A stretch of DNA of 45,748 nucleotides from Pseudanabaena sp. UWO311 (GCF_006937785.1 NZ_SJEE01000041.1:1-45748); one strand, 5' to 3'; shown: positions 17,696 through 25,900, numbered from the stretch's first letter. A program made the numbers and translations. Notes: generated by a model not told the origin, from the sequence alone.

Positions 17696-18352
17696 ATGTT
17701 TACAGGACTCGTTCAAACTATCGGAATTATTGAGCAACGTGATCGAGATCGCCTTGTGATTCATTGTCCTGATCTCGTGGCAAATATTGCGATCGGTGAT
17801 AGCGTTGCTGTCAACGGGGTATGTCTTACTGCAACTTATATTTCTGATACTAATTTTGTAGCTGATGTGTCACCTGAAACTCTAGGACGTACTAATTTTG
17901 GCGATCGCAAATTAAAGTATGTAAATCTCGAAACCGCTCTAGCCGTCGGTGATAAAATCGGCGGTCATTTTGTCTCAGGACATATTGATGGCATGGGCAA
18001 ATTATGCGATCGCGCCCTTATTGGTAATTCTTGGGAGTTAGGGTTTGACGCTATTCCTGACGTTGCTCGTTACATAGTATTTAAAGGTAGCATTGCGATT
18101 AATGGCATTAGCCTAACAATTTCCTATTGCAATGACTCAGGCACAAATTTTCGAGTTGCCGTAATTCCGCATACATATGAAAACACTACTTTAAAAGATC
18201 TAGATATTGGTAGCTCAGTTCATCTAGAAGGTGATTTGCTGGGTAAATATGTCGAAAAGTTTTTAAGATTAGGCAATCCACAGCAAAACAATCCTTCTTA
18301 TCCGCCTAAAACTTTAGTAACGCCAGCATTTTTAGCAGAACATGGTTGGTAA
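17696..18352 (+). CDS. ribE: Riboflavin synthase alpha subunit
   Basis: ATG 17696 gives MFTGLVQTIGIIEQ, the conserved riboflavin synthase N-terminus that inserts into the active site. It is preceded by GGGAAGGGAG, a good ribosome binding site. A GTG 11 codons upstream is therefore rejected. Two lumazine-binding repeats are visible: NGVCLTATYI with ETLGRTNFG in the first half, and NGISLTISYC with PHTYENTTLKD in the second. GGHFVSGHIDG joins them. The enzyme converts two 6,7-dimethyl-8-ribityllumazine molecules to riboflavin and a pyrimidine. It has 218 residues, standard for the family. No other riboflavin gene is adjacent. Confidence 0.95.
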   Translation: MFTGLVQTIGIIEQRDRDRLVIHCPDLVANIAIGDSVAVNGVCLTATYISDTNFVADVSPETLGRTNFGDRKLKYVNLETALAVGDKIGGHFVSGHIDGMGKLCDRALIGNSWELGFDAIPDVARYIVFKGSIAINGISLTISYCNDSGTNFRVAVIPHTYENTTLKDLDIGSSVHLEGDLLGKYVEKFLRLGNPQQNNPSYPPKTLVTPAFLAEHGW

Positions 18353-18362
18353 CAGAAAAACC

Positions 18363-18403
18363 GAGAGTAGAGTTGTGGCGAGAATCTCCACAATTCTACT
18401 CTC
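18363..18403 (+). terminator. 16-bp near-perfect hairpin after riboflavin synthase
   Basis: GAGAGTAGAGTTGTGG (18363-18378) pairs with 18388-18403 with one mismatch. It starts 11 bp after the riboflavin synthase stop and is the first of three consecutive hairpins. Confidence 0.65.
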
Positions 18404-18409
18404 AATATG

Positions 18410-18464
18410 AAAACGATTTTGGTGTTTCTAACTCCTTTGGCGCGAGAAACACCAAAATCGTTTT
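18410..18464. repeat. 20-bp perfect inverted repeat, second hairpin
   Basis: AAAACGATTTTGGTGTTTCT (18410-18429) and its exact complement (18445-18464) enclose a 15-base loop containing CTTTGGCGCG. Its right arm overlaps the left arm of the next hairpin by four bases, so the two stems cannot both form fully. Confidence 0.75.
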
Positions 18465-18499
18465 TATGAGAGCCAGCCTTAGGCTGGCTCTCATAAAAA
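18461..18499. terminator. 19-bp perfect inverted repeat, third hairpin
   Basis: The arms 18461-18479 (TTTTTATGAGAGCCAGCCT) and 18481-18499 are exact complements around a single T. The outer stem is an A/T run that could serve as a terminator on either strand. It shares TTTT at 18461-18464 with the preceding hairpin. Confidence 0.7.
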
Positions 18500-18604
18500 G
18501 ATATGGTCTAAAATAAATAGCTAGAGCTATAATTTGCGCTCCCTAAAATGAAATAATGCTTTCTATAAACTTTTTTACAATTGCTTAACAATTTTACAGG
18601 AATC

Positions 18605-19054
18605 ATGGAACGTACTTTTTTGGCAGTCAAGCCCGATGGCGTACAACGTCACCTAGTCGGAGAAATTATTCGTCGTTACGAAACCAAAGGCTTTAAGCTC
18701 GTCGGGCTCAAATTGATCCACCCCACCCGCGAACTAGCCGAAAAGCATTATGCGGTTCACAAAGAAAGACCTTTCTTTGCTGGACTAGTTGACTTTATTA
18801 CCTCAGGCCCTGTAGTAGCAATGGTATGGGAAGGCGATGGTGTAGTTGCTTCAGCTCGTAAAATCATTGGCGCAACTAACCCTCTTACTGCGGAACCAGG
18901 GACAATTCGTGGAGACTTCGGTGTAAATATTGGACGTAATATTATTCACGGTTCTGATGCGATCGAGACTGCTCAAACCGAGATTGCACTGTGGTTTAAC
19001 TCAGAAGAACTAGTTGAATGGACTCCAAGCATTACTTCTTGGGTTTACGAATAG
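18605..19054 (+). CDS. ndk: Nucleoside diphosphate kinase
   Basis: ATG 18605 gives [20 protein letters not shown], the canonical N-terminus, and 149 residues in total; the upstream in-frame start at 18581 is rejected. The active-site histidine is in [12 protein letters not shown]. The nucleotide-binding residues are in [17 protein letters not shown]. The enzyme transfers the gamma phosphate from ATP to nucleoside diphosphates, with no obvious deviation from the family. An intrinsic terminator follows 10 bp after the stop. It lies directly upstream of psbA but is insulated from it by that terminator. Confidence 0.97.
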   Translation: MERTFLAVKPDGVQRHLVGEIIRRYETKGFKLVGLKLIHPTRELAEKHYAVHKERPFFAGLVDFITSGPVVAMVWEGDGVVASARKIIGATNPLTAEPGTIRGDFGVNIGRNIIHGSDAIETAQTEIALWFNSEELVEWTPSITSWVYE

Positions 19055-19064
19055 TCAAAATTCC

Positions 19065-19094
19065 AAAAAAAGAGCGCTAAGCGCTCTTTTTTTT
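19065..19094 (+). terminator. Intrinsic terminator of ndk
   Basis: The GC stem AGAGCGCT/AGCGCTCT (centre 19079) is extended by an A-run on the left and followed by eight T. This is a textbook rho-independent terminator 10 bp past the ndk stop. Confidence 0.9.
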
Positions 19095-19142
19095 GTCAAG
19101 GATGGGTTGTGGGCGGTAACCTCGACTCTACATAAAGGCACA

Positions 19143-19170
19143 TTGACAAAACTTTACAATTTGATATATT
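19143..19170 (+). promoter_or_regulatory. Probable psbA promoter
   Basis: A perfect -35 TTGACA (19143-19148) and TATATT (19165-19170) are separated by 16 bp. The predicted start is near 19177, giving a leader of about 50 bases before the ATG. This fits a strong housekeeping sigma-factor promoter as expected for psbA. No strong Shine-Dalgarno sequence precedes the start codon. Confidence 0.65.
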
Positions 19171-19227
19171 TGTTTACGTAAGCGATAAATGCTTATTAAA
19201 ACAAAAACTTAAAACTAAAACACAAAA

Positions 19228-20310
19228 ATGACAACAGCAGTACAAAGACGCGAAAGCGCCTCCCTGTGGGATCAGTTTTGCAATTGGATCACCAGCACCG
19301 ACAACCGCCTATATGTAGGTTGGTTCGGCGTAATCATGATTCCTTGCTTACTAGCAGCAACCACATGCTTCGTAATTGCCTTCGTAGGCGCACCACCCGT
19401 TGACATCGACGGCATCCGCGAGCCAGTAGCTGGCAGCTTGCTATTCGGCAACAACATGATTTCTGGCGCAGTCGTACCATCTTCAAATGCGATTGGCCTG
19501 CACTTTTACCCCATTTGGGAAGCAGACAGCCTCGACGAATGGCTATACAACGGCGGCCCATACCAACTAGTAGTATTCCACTTCCTCATCGGCATTTTCT
19601 GCTACATGGGACGTGAATGGGAACTCTCCTACCGCCTCGGTATGCGTCCTTGGATCGCAGTAGCATACTCTGCACCAGTAGCAGCAGCAACCGCAGTATT
19701 CTTGATCTACCCAATCGGACAAGGATCATTCTCTGACGGTATGCCTTTGGGAATCTCTGGTACTTTCAACTTCATGATCGTATTCCAAGCAGAACACAAC
19801 ATCCTGATGCACCCCTTCCACATGTTAGGAGTAGCAGGCGTGTTCGGCGGTTCATTGTTCAGTGCCATGCACGGTTCACTCGTAACCTCCAGCTTGATTC
19901 GTGAAACAACCGAAAATGAAAGCCAAAACTCAGGCTACAAATTCGGACAAGAAGAAGAAACCTACAACATCGTTGCAGCCCACGGCTACTTCGGACGCTT
20001 GATCTTCCAATACGCATCATTCAGCAACAGCCGTCAATTGCACTTCTTCTTGGCACTATGGCCAGTAGTCGGCATTTGGTTCACCGCATTGGGCGTAAGC
20101 ACCATGGCATTCAACTTGAATGGTTTCAACTTCAACCAATCAATCTCCGATAGCCAAGGTCGTGTAGTACCATCTTGGGCTGACGTAATCAACCGCGCAA
20201 ACTTGGGTATGGAAGTAATGCATGAGCGCAACGCTCACAACTTCCCACTCGATTTGGCTGCTGTTGATGTAGCTCCTGTAGCAATGGCTGCTCCTGCTAT
20301 CAACGGTTAA
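19228..20310 (+). CDS. psbA: Photosystem II reaction-centre protein D1
   Basis: The 360-residue D1 protein is complete. Counting from the start, the functional residues are in place: Tyr161 and His190 (YZ and partner), Asp170 and Glu189, His198 (P680), His215 and His272 (iron and QB), Ser264 (QB/herbicide site), and His332, Glu333, His337, Asp342 and Ala344 for the oxygen-evolving cluster. Sixteen residues after Ala344 would be removed by the C-terminal protease. Position 130 is Glu, the form associated with high-light D1 variants. Five membrane helices are expected in the thylakoid. Codon choice is visibly biased (GCA, GTA, TTC, AAC), unlike neighbouring genes, as expected for very high expression. 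Monocistronic, with its own promoter and terminator. Confidence 0.99.
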   Translation: MTTAVQRRESASLWDQFCNWITSTDNRLYVGWFGVIMIPCLLAATTCFVIAFVGAPPVDIDGIREPVAGSLLFGNNMISGAVVPSSNAIGLHFYPIWEADSLDEWLYNGGPYQLVVFHFLIGIFCYMGREWELSYRLGMRPWIAVAYSAPVAAATAVFLIYPIGQGSFSDGMPLGISGTFNFMIVFQAEHNILMHPFHMLGVAGVFGGSLFSAMHGSLVTSSLIRETTENESQNSGYKFGQEEETYNIVAAHGYFGRLIFQYASFSNSRQLHFFLALWPVVGIWFTALGVSTMAFNLNGFNFNQSISDSQGRVVPSWADVINRANLGMEVMHERNAHNFPLDLAAVDVAPVAMAAPAING

Positions 20311-20334
20311 TCTTTTGACCTAGTCATCTCGAAA

Positions 20335-20370
20335 TAAAAAAGCCTCTCCGCAAGGAGGGGCTTTTTTATT
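20335..20370 (+). terminator. Intrinsic terminator of psbA
   Basis: The stem AAAAAAGCCTCTCC (20336-20349) pairs with GGAGGGGCTTTTTT (20354-20367) around GCAA, with one G-U wobble, and ends in a T-run. It lies 25 bp after the psbA stop. Confidence 0.9.
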
Positions 20371-20380
20371 TGTGCAGAAT

Positions 20381-20779
20381 TTACATCAGATAATTTTTTA
20401 GCTCAGGATATTTAGAAAATAAGTTGTCAACACTTGCAAGTTTTGCGCCATATTCTAAAGCAGTAGCGATGATTAGGCGATCAAAGGGATCTTTGTGAAT
20501 GGGCGATAGATTTACGGCTCTGACTGTAATCTCTGGAGTCAGTGGCAATAGATCGATTCCTGCGGGAGCTAACGAATCAGTAAGCCAATCTTGAACGGGT
20601 ATATGTATCGCTAATCTGCCTTTGTTATAAGCTAGCGCAACTTCGTAGCAAGACATTGCTGACACTGCAACTATTTCTGATTGCCGAATTTGCTCTAGCC
20701 ATTGTGTAAGAATTTGATCGAAGTTTTCGTTGACATACCAAATCCAGATGTGGGTATCGAGAATTATCATTTCAGGCAT
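20381..20779 (-). CDS. PIN-domain toxin (VapC-type)
   Basis: The 132-residue PIN domain keeps the acidic metal-binding set: Asp8 in MIILDTHIW, Glu in MSCYEVALAYN, Asp in KDPFDRLIIATA, and Asp in LASVDNLF. VapC-type proteins are ribonucleases, often cutting tRNA or rRNA. It is the last gene of a minus-strand unit: its start overlaps the upstream antitoxin-like gene by 13 bp, implying translational coupling. Two other plausible PIN starts exist (MPEM at 20779 or the Met three residues later). It ends close to the psbA terminator. Confidence 0.88.
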   Translation of the reverse strand: MPEMIILDTHIWIWYVNENFDQILTQWLEQIRQSEIVAVSAMSCYEVALAYNKGRLAIHIPVQDWLTDSLAPAGIDLLPLTPEITVRAVNLSPIHKDPFDRLIIATALEYGAKLASVDNLFSKYPELKNYLM

Positions 20780-21075
20780 TCCCAGTCCTCTTCATCTACG
20801 ATTGGGCTAACAATATCACCTAAAATTTCGATTTTTCCAGCTAGATGGGTTGGGGTTGTGCGCTTTGGCTTTTTGTTAGGAATTTCTTGATCGGGATTAA
20901 CGTCTTTTTGATCTGATTTTGCATTAGCTTCTTTAGGGACTATTTGCTGTGGGATAGAGATAGATTTTAAATATAGACTGACGATCGCTTGTAATGCTTG
21001 GCGATGTTCTGGGATCGCATTTTGGTATGCGTCAGCGATAGGGGCTTCGACTTCTAGGGTAATTTGTTTGATCAT
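20767..21075 (-). CDS. Putative antitoxin of the PIN toxin
   Basis: ATG 21075 (MIKQITLEVEAPIADAYQNA) gives 102 residues. A further upstream start would run into the GTPase gene and is rejected. The N-terminal 45 residues are a small alpha/beta segment. A Lys/Pro/Asp-rich linker follows. The C-terminal THLAGKIEILGDIVSPIVDE and EDWECLK resemble the toxin-wrapping tails of small antitoxins encoded upstream of PIN toxins (VapB- or DUF2281-like). It overlaps the toxin gene by 13 bp and begins seven bases after the dynamin-like GTPase stop, so all three genes are probably one transcript. The call relies mainly on context. Confidence 0.65.
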   Translation of the reverse strand: MIKQITLEVEAPIADAYQNAIPEHRQALQAIVSLYLKSISIPQQIVPKEANAKSDQKDVNPDQEIPNKKPKRTTPTHLAGKIEILGDIVSPIVDEEDWECLK

Positions 21076-21082
21076 AGTTTTA

Positions 21083-23605
21083 TTAGGATTTGAGGGTGTT
21101 TTCAAATTCTTGTTTTTTGCTAGATATTGACGATCTTAAGCGATCGCCTTCTTCCTGTTGTTTCCTCTCCTCAAGTTCTAACCGATTTTCATATTCAGAA
21201 ATAACTTGTTTGATCAGTAAGTCAACTGACTGGATACGGTTATCAAATAAAGTCGCAATGAACTCACTAATTTTTTCTTTGATACTATCTTCTAATTTCT
21301 TAAACTCTCCAAATCCAGAATCACAGACCTGTTTCCCAATCTGATAGTAAGCATCTGCCATTGAAGCCCATAAACCTCCTCCCCCAAGTAATGCGGCGGC
21401 GGCAATACCGATAATAACTGCGGGACCTAATGCTAAAGCTGGAATCATAAAGAAAGCTGCTGCTGCACCAGCACCTCCGCCAACTACACCGCCAGCAGTC
21501 CATGCTGCTACATAACTCGCATCAAAATTATTAAAAGCTGGTCTGAAATTATCGTCAAAATTTGTGCCAATTTTTTTGTCAAGACCAGAAAAACTAGAAT
21601 TAAGCGCTGTCAATTCTTCTTTGATTCCTCTATCCAGTAGATTTAATTTAGGGGAAATAATCTCATTGTTTAAGTGGAGTTGTACCCATAAGTTAATTTC
21701 ATCTTGAAGTGATTTACTGAATTGTCCTACGTAATCTTGGATTAGTGAGTCACGACTAAAAAGCGGGTTATGGTCAGTTTTCCAATCTTTGCTCCATTGT
21801 TCAATCTTTGCCTGAAATTTAGTGCTGTTTTCCTGCCAAGAGATTAGGGCTAAATCATTAGTCTGTTTTCTCAAGTAATCAACCATTTTACGGATAGTTA
21901 CGAACCTTCCAGTTGCTTCACCAATTCGTTCTAAAATTTCTTTTTTATAGGAAGCTTCCAAGTTTGTGTTAAGGCTATCAATCGCATTATTTATTTCACT
22001 GACACACTCTTGAGTAAGCTCATTCAGATCTTGAGTTGCAGATTGTAGAATTACAAATCCACGTTCATCAGTTAAGAAAGATTCTAAAGTTTGTGTAAAA
22101 TTTTGAAAACTGACTAGATACTCATTCGATGTATTGCCGAGAGTAGCTTTCAAAGCAGATTTTGCAGAAACAAAATGGATTCTATCTTTGCCTGTGATAG
22201 AGCCATCCTTGATAATGCTGTTAGCAGCGATTTGCACATCTTCCCGATCTTCATCACTATCCAAATTGTCCATAAAATTGACAACCAGAAATAGATTTTC
22301 TAATGGGCGAACCCCTTCACGTTCTTTAATTCTGGTGATAATATCCCTTTCTCCCTGAGTTAGTAATTTATTCGCATTGGTCATAAATAGAATTGCATCG
22401 GTTTCCTTCAGCAACTCCTCCGTAACCCTAGTACGATCTGGATGTTCATTAAGCCCAGGAGAATCCACAATTTCTACACCGTTACGACATAGCAACAGAT
22501 TGGGATGCTCAAAAATAATTTCGGCAATATAAGAGTTAAGTAGTTCTTCACTACGGTTATTTAGAGCCGCTTCCTTAGAAATAGCCGCTTTTTTCTGATA
22601 ATCTTCAACCGCAATTTCTTGTTCACTGCCATCACGATAACGACAAACTACCCGCTTGCGATCGCCATATTTCAAAACTGACAGAGTACCACTACAAGGA
22701 ATCGCCCTCACGGGTTGAATTTCTTCACCTAGCAAAGCATTGAGCAAAGTCGATTTACCTTGACTAAAATCACCAATCACCGCCACTCGAAAACGTTGTG
22801 ATTCCAATTTGTCTTTAATAGATTGGATTTTATCTCGAAAGGTAATAGGTATAAAGCTCTCTTTAATACCGCCATCAATCAGTTGAGATAAATGATTAAT
22901 CCGTTTGAGCAAAGATTGTTTCTGTAGTTGAAAACCTTGCAGCTTTTGATACTCCCCACTTACTGAATCTGTCGAACTGGGTACATTTTGAGGTTCTTTA
23001 ATCTCAGTTTTAACAAGCTGATTTAAAGCAGTTAGCAAATCATCTGCTGCATTCACAAACACAGTTCCCAAATCATGAAAACGAGCAGGATCGATCAGCT
23101 CACATACTTCTTGAAAATCTTGATTGTTATAAGACTTGCCGCCAAAACTATATTCTAAAACATCATGATGACGCGATTCTATTTCTAATCGTTTACCTAA
23201 ATCCCGTAAATATTTACGCTCACTCTCATCTAAACTGGAATCTGCCATTGTCATTCTGTATCCTAAGCCAAATAAGAGCAGTTTTTCTGCTTCACTTAGT
23301 GGAACAAGCAAAATCAGAAAATCATCTATTTCAGAATGCAGTTTATATTTTTGAATGCCTGAATACAAAAGCTTTGACAACTCAAATGTCTGTTTATTGC
23401 CCACATTGAGTTTGCTAAGTGTCGCCCTAAATTGAGAAACTTCATCTTCGCTAACTTTCGCATCCGCATGAATTACCCCTTTCAACAACGCGATCACGTT
23501 AGCCATAAACACCACTTGCGGCGTAATGTCATGTACCGTAAAGTCTTGACCAGTCAAATTTGACAGGAGTTTGACCGCTTGGCTACCAATAAGTTGAGTA
23601 TTCAT
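21083..23605 (-). CDS. Dynamin-like GTPase with an N-terminal TerB-like domain
   Basis: Domain order in the 840 residues: about 30-155 is a helical, acidic TerB-like region (FMANVIALLKGVIHADAKVS, then DSSLDESERKYL); about 160-270 is a helical linker; from 270 a dynamin-type G domain with P-loop GDFSQGKS (278-285), a threonine in the switch I region, G3 DSPG (381-384) and G4 NFMD (443-446). About 500-680 is helical. A glycine/alanine-rich hydrophobic hairpin follows (AGGVVGGGAGAAAAFF to AAAALLGGGGLWAS), typical of the membrane paddle of bacterial dynamin-like proteins. The C-terminus is a Glu/Lys/Gln-rich coiled coil. Predicted role: GTP-dependent membrane binding or remodelling. It is co-directional with an antitoxin/PIN pair and divergent from a coiled-coil membrane protein. 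Confidence 0.88.
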   Translation of the reverse strand: MNTQLIGSQAVKLLSNLTGQDFTVHDITPQVVFMANVIALLKGVIHADAKVSEDEVSQFRATLSKLNVGNKQTFELSKLLYSGIQKYKLHSEIDDFLILLVPLSEAEKLLLFGLGYRMTMADSSLDESERKYLRDLGKRLEIESRHHDVLEYSFGGKSYNNQDFQEVCELIDPARFHDLGTVFVNAADDLLTALNQLVKTEIKEPQNVPSSTDSVSGEYQKLQGFQLQKQSLLKRINHLSQLIDGGIKESFIPITFRDKIQSIKDKLESQRFRVAVIGDFSQGKSTLLNALLGEEIQPVRAIPCSGTLSVLKYGDRKRVVCRYRDGSEQEIAVEDYQKKAAISKEAALNNRSEELLNSYIAEIIFEHPNLLLCRNGVEIVDSPGLNEHPDRTRVTEELLKETDAILFMTNANKLLTQGERDIITRIKEREGVRPLENLFLVVNFMDNLDSDEDREDVQIAANSIIKDGSITGKDRIHFVSAKSALKATLGNTSNEYLVSFQNFTQTLESFLTDERGFVILQSATQDLNELTQECVSEINNAIDSLNTNLEASYKKEILERIGEATGRFVTIRKMVDYLRKQTNDLALISWQENSTKFQAKIEQWSKDWKTDHNPLFSRDSLIQDYVGQFSKSLQDEINLWVQLHLNNEIISPKLNLLDRGIKEELTALNSSFSGLDKKIGTNFDDNFRPAFNNFDASYVAAWTAGGVVGGGAGAAAAFFMIPALALGPAVIIGIAAAALLGGGGLWASMADAYYQIGKQVCDSGFGEFKKLEDSIKEKISEFIATLFDNRIQSVDLLIKQVISEYENRLELEERKQQEEGDRLRSSISSKKQEFENTLKS

Positions 23606-23735
23606 GCTTGCGTTTCAAATCTAGTTATCTAGAATTTATCAGAAATGAAGCCTTAAAAAATCATTTACACAATAAAATCTGATAATATTTAACGAAATAA
23701 AGCTTTTAAAGAGCTTTTTCTAGGATTTGTGTACT

Positions 23736-25139
23736 ATGAATTACATCTTTTCTACCGCAACCCAAGCACTGATGCTTTCTGGTAAAGCAGTACAAGTCGC
23801 ACATAAAACAGGAATATTGTTGCCAATCGCTAGATGTCTTGTCACAGGTAGATTTTTAGAAGTTGCAAAGCCACCTTCTTCTACAAATCCTCTGATTTTT
23901 CCTACACAGTTAATATTTGGCGCACTGCAAGGTTATCAAACTTATCAAACTCATACAGGCTTTAAAAACGTCAGGTCTGATATTCAAGGTACTCAGAACT
24001 CTATCAATACAGGTGTTGCCAATATTCGAGAAGATATTGGTGGAGTCAAAGAAGACATAAAAAATGTTCAAATTGGAGTTGATACTGTCATAGATCAAGT
24101 TGCAGGTATTAAATACAATATCAAGGGCATGAGTGATGGTATTACTGCAATTCAACATAATTTAGGAGTTTTACAAGCCACAACAGCATTAATTGGCGTG
24201 GGAACGATCGCAAACGTAGCAATTTCCGCAGCAAGCTTACATCAAATCCTGAAACTACGCGAAGACGTTCGCCAAATGCGAGTTGAGATCAGAGATGGCT
24301 TTATTGATCTCAAAAAAGCACTTAAAGATCAAGGTGCTGAAATCTTAAATCATATTGATGAAGTCGCCGCAGATATCAAATTTGAACAGCATCGAGTCGT
24401 TCTCATTCACGCCTATAGTCAATTTTTGGCAGCCACTAAGTTAATCCAACAGTCCTTACTTACTGATCCTCATATTAGAGATCAAGGTTTAGCAAGCGCT
24501 AGACACTTGCTTTCAGTTGCCCTCGCTGATTACCGAAATAATCAACTACTTTCAGAAACTTCAGCGCTAGGTAAATTAAGAAGAATGGAATGCGCTTGGG
24601 CGATTGAACAAACAATCATCATGACCTACCAAATCCAAAAGCAATCAGGCGCAGTCACCCAAGGATTAAAAAGTCTGCAAGTCAGCATTCGTCAAGATAT
24701 TGTTGATGTTAGTAATGCTGTTCAGTCCCAAGAAGAAATAGATTTACTCTATCCAGAAATCAGCCGTATTTGCACTCAAGATTTAGTAGTTTTATCATCT
24801 TGGCAAGAACAATCCGAATGGATTCAATCTTTACCCGCATCTGACTTAAAGTTATTAGAAAGTTCTGAACTAAGCCCAGTTCCTCAAGAGATGACCTCTG
24901 CACTTAGCAACTTTGAAGTTCCCGAACAAAAAATCTATGACGAGTTAAAACCAAAATCTCATTTTGAATCTCTTCGTGATCAACTTAAGTTAATGGCTTC
25001 ACCAGACTTACGCTCAAAATATGAGTATGAAGTAGTCGAAAAAGCTCAAGCTTCAGGGCATAAAGCTTTAAAAGCAGATGTAGTTAAACAATCGTCTGAT
25101 ATGGCGATCGCTAATTTATACTACTACTTCCAATTTTAA
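23736..25139 (+). CDS. Membrane-associated coiled-coil protein, divergent partner of the dynamin-like GTPase
   Basis: ATG 23736 gives 467 residues; the frame continues to TTG 23727, which is less likely. Residues about 76-147 form a regular coiled coil of I/V-x-x-x/I repeats (NVRSDIQGTQ, IREDIGGVKEDIKNV, IKYNIKGMSDGI). A hydrophobic segment follows (TTALIGVGTIANVAISAAS, 149-167), then a second coiled coil (LREDVRQMRVEIRDGFIDL) to about 215. The C-terminal 250 residues are helical with no recognisable catalytic motif. No signal peptide is evident. Divergent orientation from the GTPase across 130 bp suggests shared regulation. I know no named family; a helical scaffold or pore-forming effector is possible but unproven. 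Its stop abuts the convergent gene's stop. Confidence 0.75.
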   Translation: MNYIFSTATQALMLSGKAVQVAHKTGILLPIARCLVTGRFLEVAKPPSSTNPLIFPTQLIFGALQGYQTYQTHTGFKNVRSDIQGTQNSINTGVANIREDIGGVKEDIKNVQIGVDTVIDQVAGIKYNIKGMSDGITAIQHNLGVLQATTALIGVGTIANVAISAASLHQILKLREDVRQMRVEIRDGFIDLKKALKDQGAEILNHIDEVAADIKFEQHRVVLIHAYSQFLAATKLIQQSLLTDPHIRDQGLASARHLLSVALADYRNNQLLSETSALGKLRRMECAWAIEQTIIMTYQIQKQSGAVTQGLKSLQVSIRQDIVDVSNAVQSQEEIDLLYPEISRICTQDLVVLSSWQEQSEWIQSLPASDLKLLESSELSPVPQEMTSALSNFEVPEQKIYDELKPKSHFESLRDQLKLMASPDLRSKYEYEVVEKAQASGHKALKADVVKQSSDMAIANLYYYFQF

Positions 25140-25565
25140 CTAAGCAGAAACAAGGGTTTCTTTTACAAGTGAAATATCAACACTATGTAATCTGTTAGAT
25201 TCAGACTCAACATCGATAGATTGCGATTCGCAATCCACACCCATCAATCCCGCCATCACTAATAAACGATCCGACTGATGACGAGTATGCAAGGCTAAAA
25301 GCGATCTCGGCTCCACAGGAAAAACTTGCCACCATGCTAATAACTCCCTATGCATCATCGCTAGATCTATCAAAAACTGCTGTGGAACATTTGACACACA
25401 CCAATCAATAGCTAAAGCCGACTCACGCAGAGAAAGCTTAGTGAGTTCATCATAAGCAGGAGAATCTGCATAGCGCGATATATTAGCAAGAGTTGAAGCG
25501 ATATTGCCGATCTGCTGCTGCCAACTTAAAAGTTTAAATCTTTCATATAGACTTTGACGTTCCAT
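25140..25565 (-). CDS. Hypothetical protein paired with a DUF5674 protein
   Basis: This 141-residue predicted helical protein (MERQSLYERFKLLSWQQQIGN, then LANISRYADSPAYDEL) has no motif I recognise. LRESALAIDWC and ALAIDWCVSN suggest amphipathic helices, and the last 35 residues are less ordered. Its start overlaps the upstream DUF5674 stop by one base (TAATG on the minus strand), so the two are translationally coupled. Its stop TAG is immediately adjacent to the stop of the convergent coiled-coil gene, leaving no space for a terminator. The two-gene size pattern is like a toxin-antitoxin or adaptor pair, but no function is claimed. Confidence 0.7.
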   Translation of the reverse strand: MERQSLYERFKLLSWQQQIGNIASTLANISRYADSPAYDELTKLSLRESALAIDWCVSNVPQQFLIDLAMMHRELLAWWQVFPVEPRSLLALHTRHQSDRLLVMAGLMGVDCESQSIDVESESNRLHSVDISLVKETLVSA

Positions 25566-25900
25566 TACATCACCTCCAAAAGATAACGAACTATTTTTTC
25601 AATTCTCGCTTTGAGTTGTAAATCTCTGACTCCCATCGTCATGTTTTGTTGACGAGGACGGATGTTAATAATTGATTCAAACCCTACCTCTTTCGTTAGA
25701 GGATACCAATCCGCACCCCAGATATTTTCTTGCTGACTACCATCATCTAGCAATAACTGCTCACAATCAAAATGAAGTTCACCACCACCAGCCAGAATTT
25801 CTTTTGTTACATCAACTGCAAGTTTAATTCTCAGACCAAAGAATGGTTCCGCCATTTCTATGATTTTTCCTGAAGTAGTAGGTTCTCGAACGATAATCAT
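25565..25900 (-). CDS. DUF5674 family protein
   Basis: The 111 residues follow the DUF5674 pattern as I recall it: an MIIVREP opening, MAEPFFGLRIKLAVDV, a GGELHFDCEQLLLDDGSQQ block, NIWGADWYP, and a C-terminal INIRPRQQNMTMGVRD. These are small cytosolic proteins of unknown role that are common in cyanobacteria. The acidic-histidine motif (GGELHFD) may bind metal, but that is my inference. It is the first gene of a two-gene minus-strand unit, overlapping the 141-residue hypothetical by one base. The ATG at 25900 is the natural start. Confidence 0.75.
   Translation of the reverse strand: MIIVREPTTSGKIIEMAEPFFGLRIKLAVDVTKEILAGGGELHFDCEQLLLDDGSQQENIWGADWYPLTKEVGFESIINIRPRQQNMTMGVRDLQLKARIEKIVRYLLEVM

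Noticed and set aside
19095-19227. tRNA or small RNA gene upstream of psbA
   Set aside because: No cloverleaf arms or TTC loop could be paired; the stretch is explained by the psbA promoter and leader.
23910-24158. 82-residue minus-strand frame opposite the coiled-coil gene
   Set aside because: Antisense shadow of the regular coiled-coil repeats.
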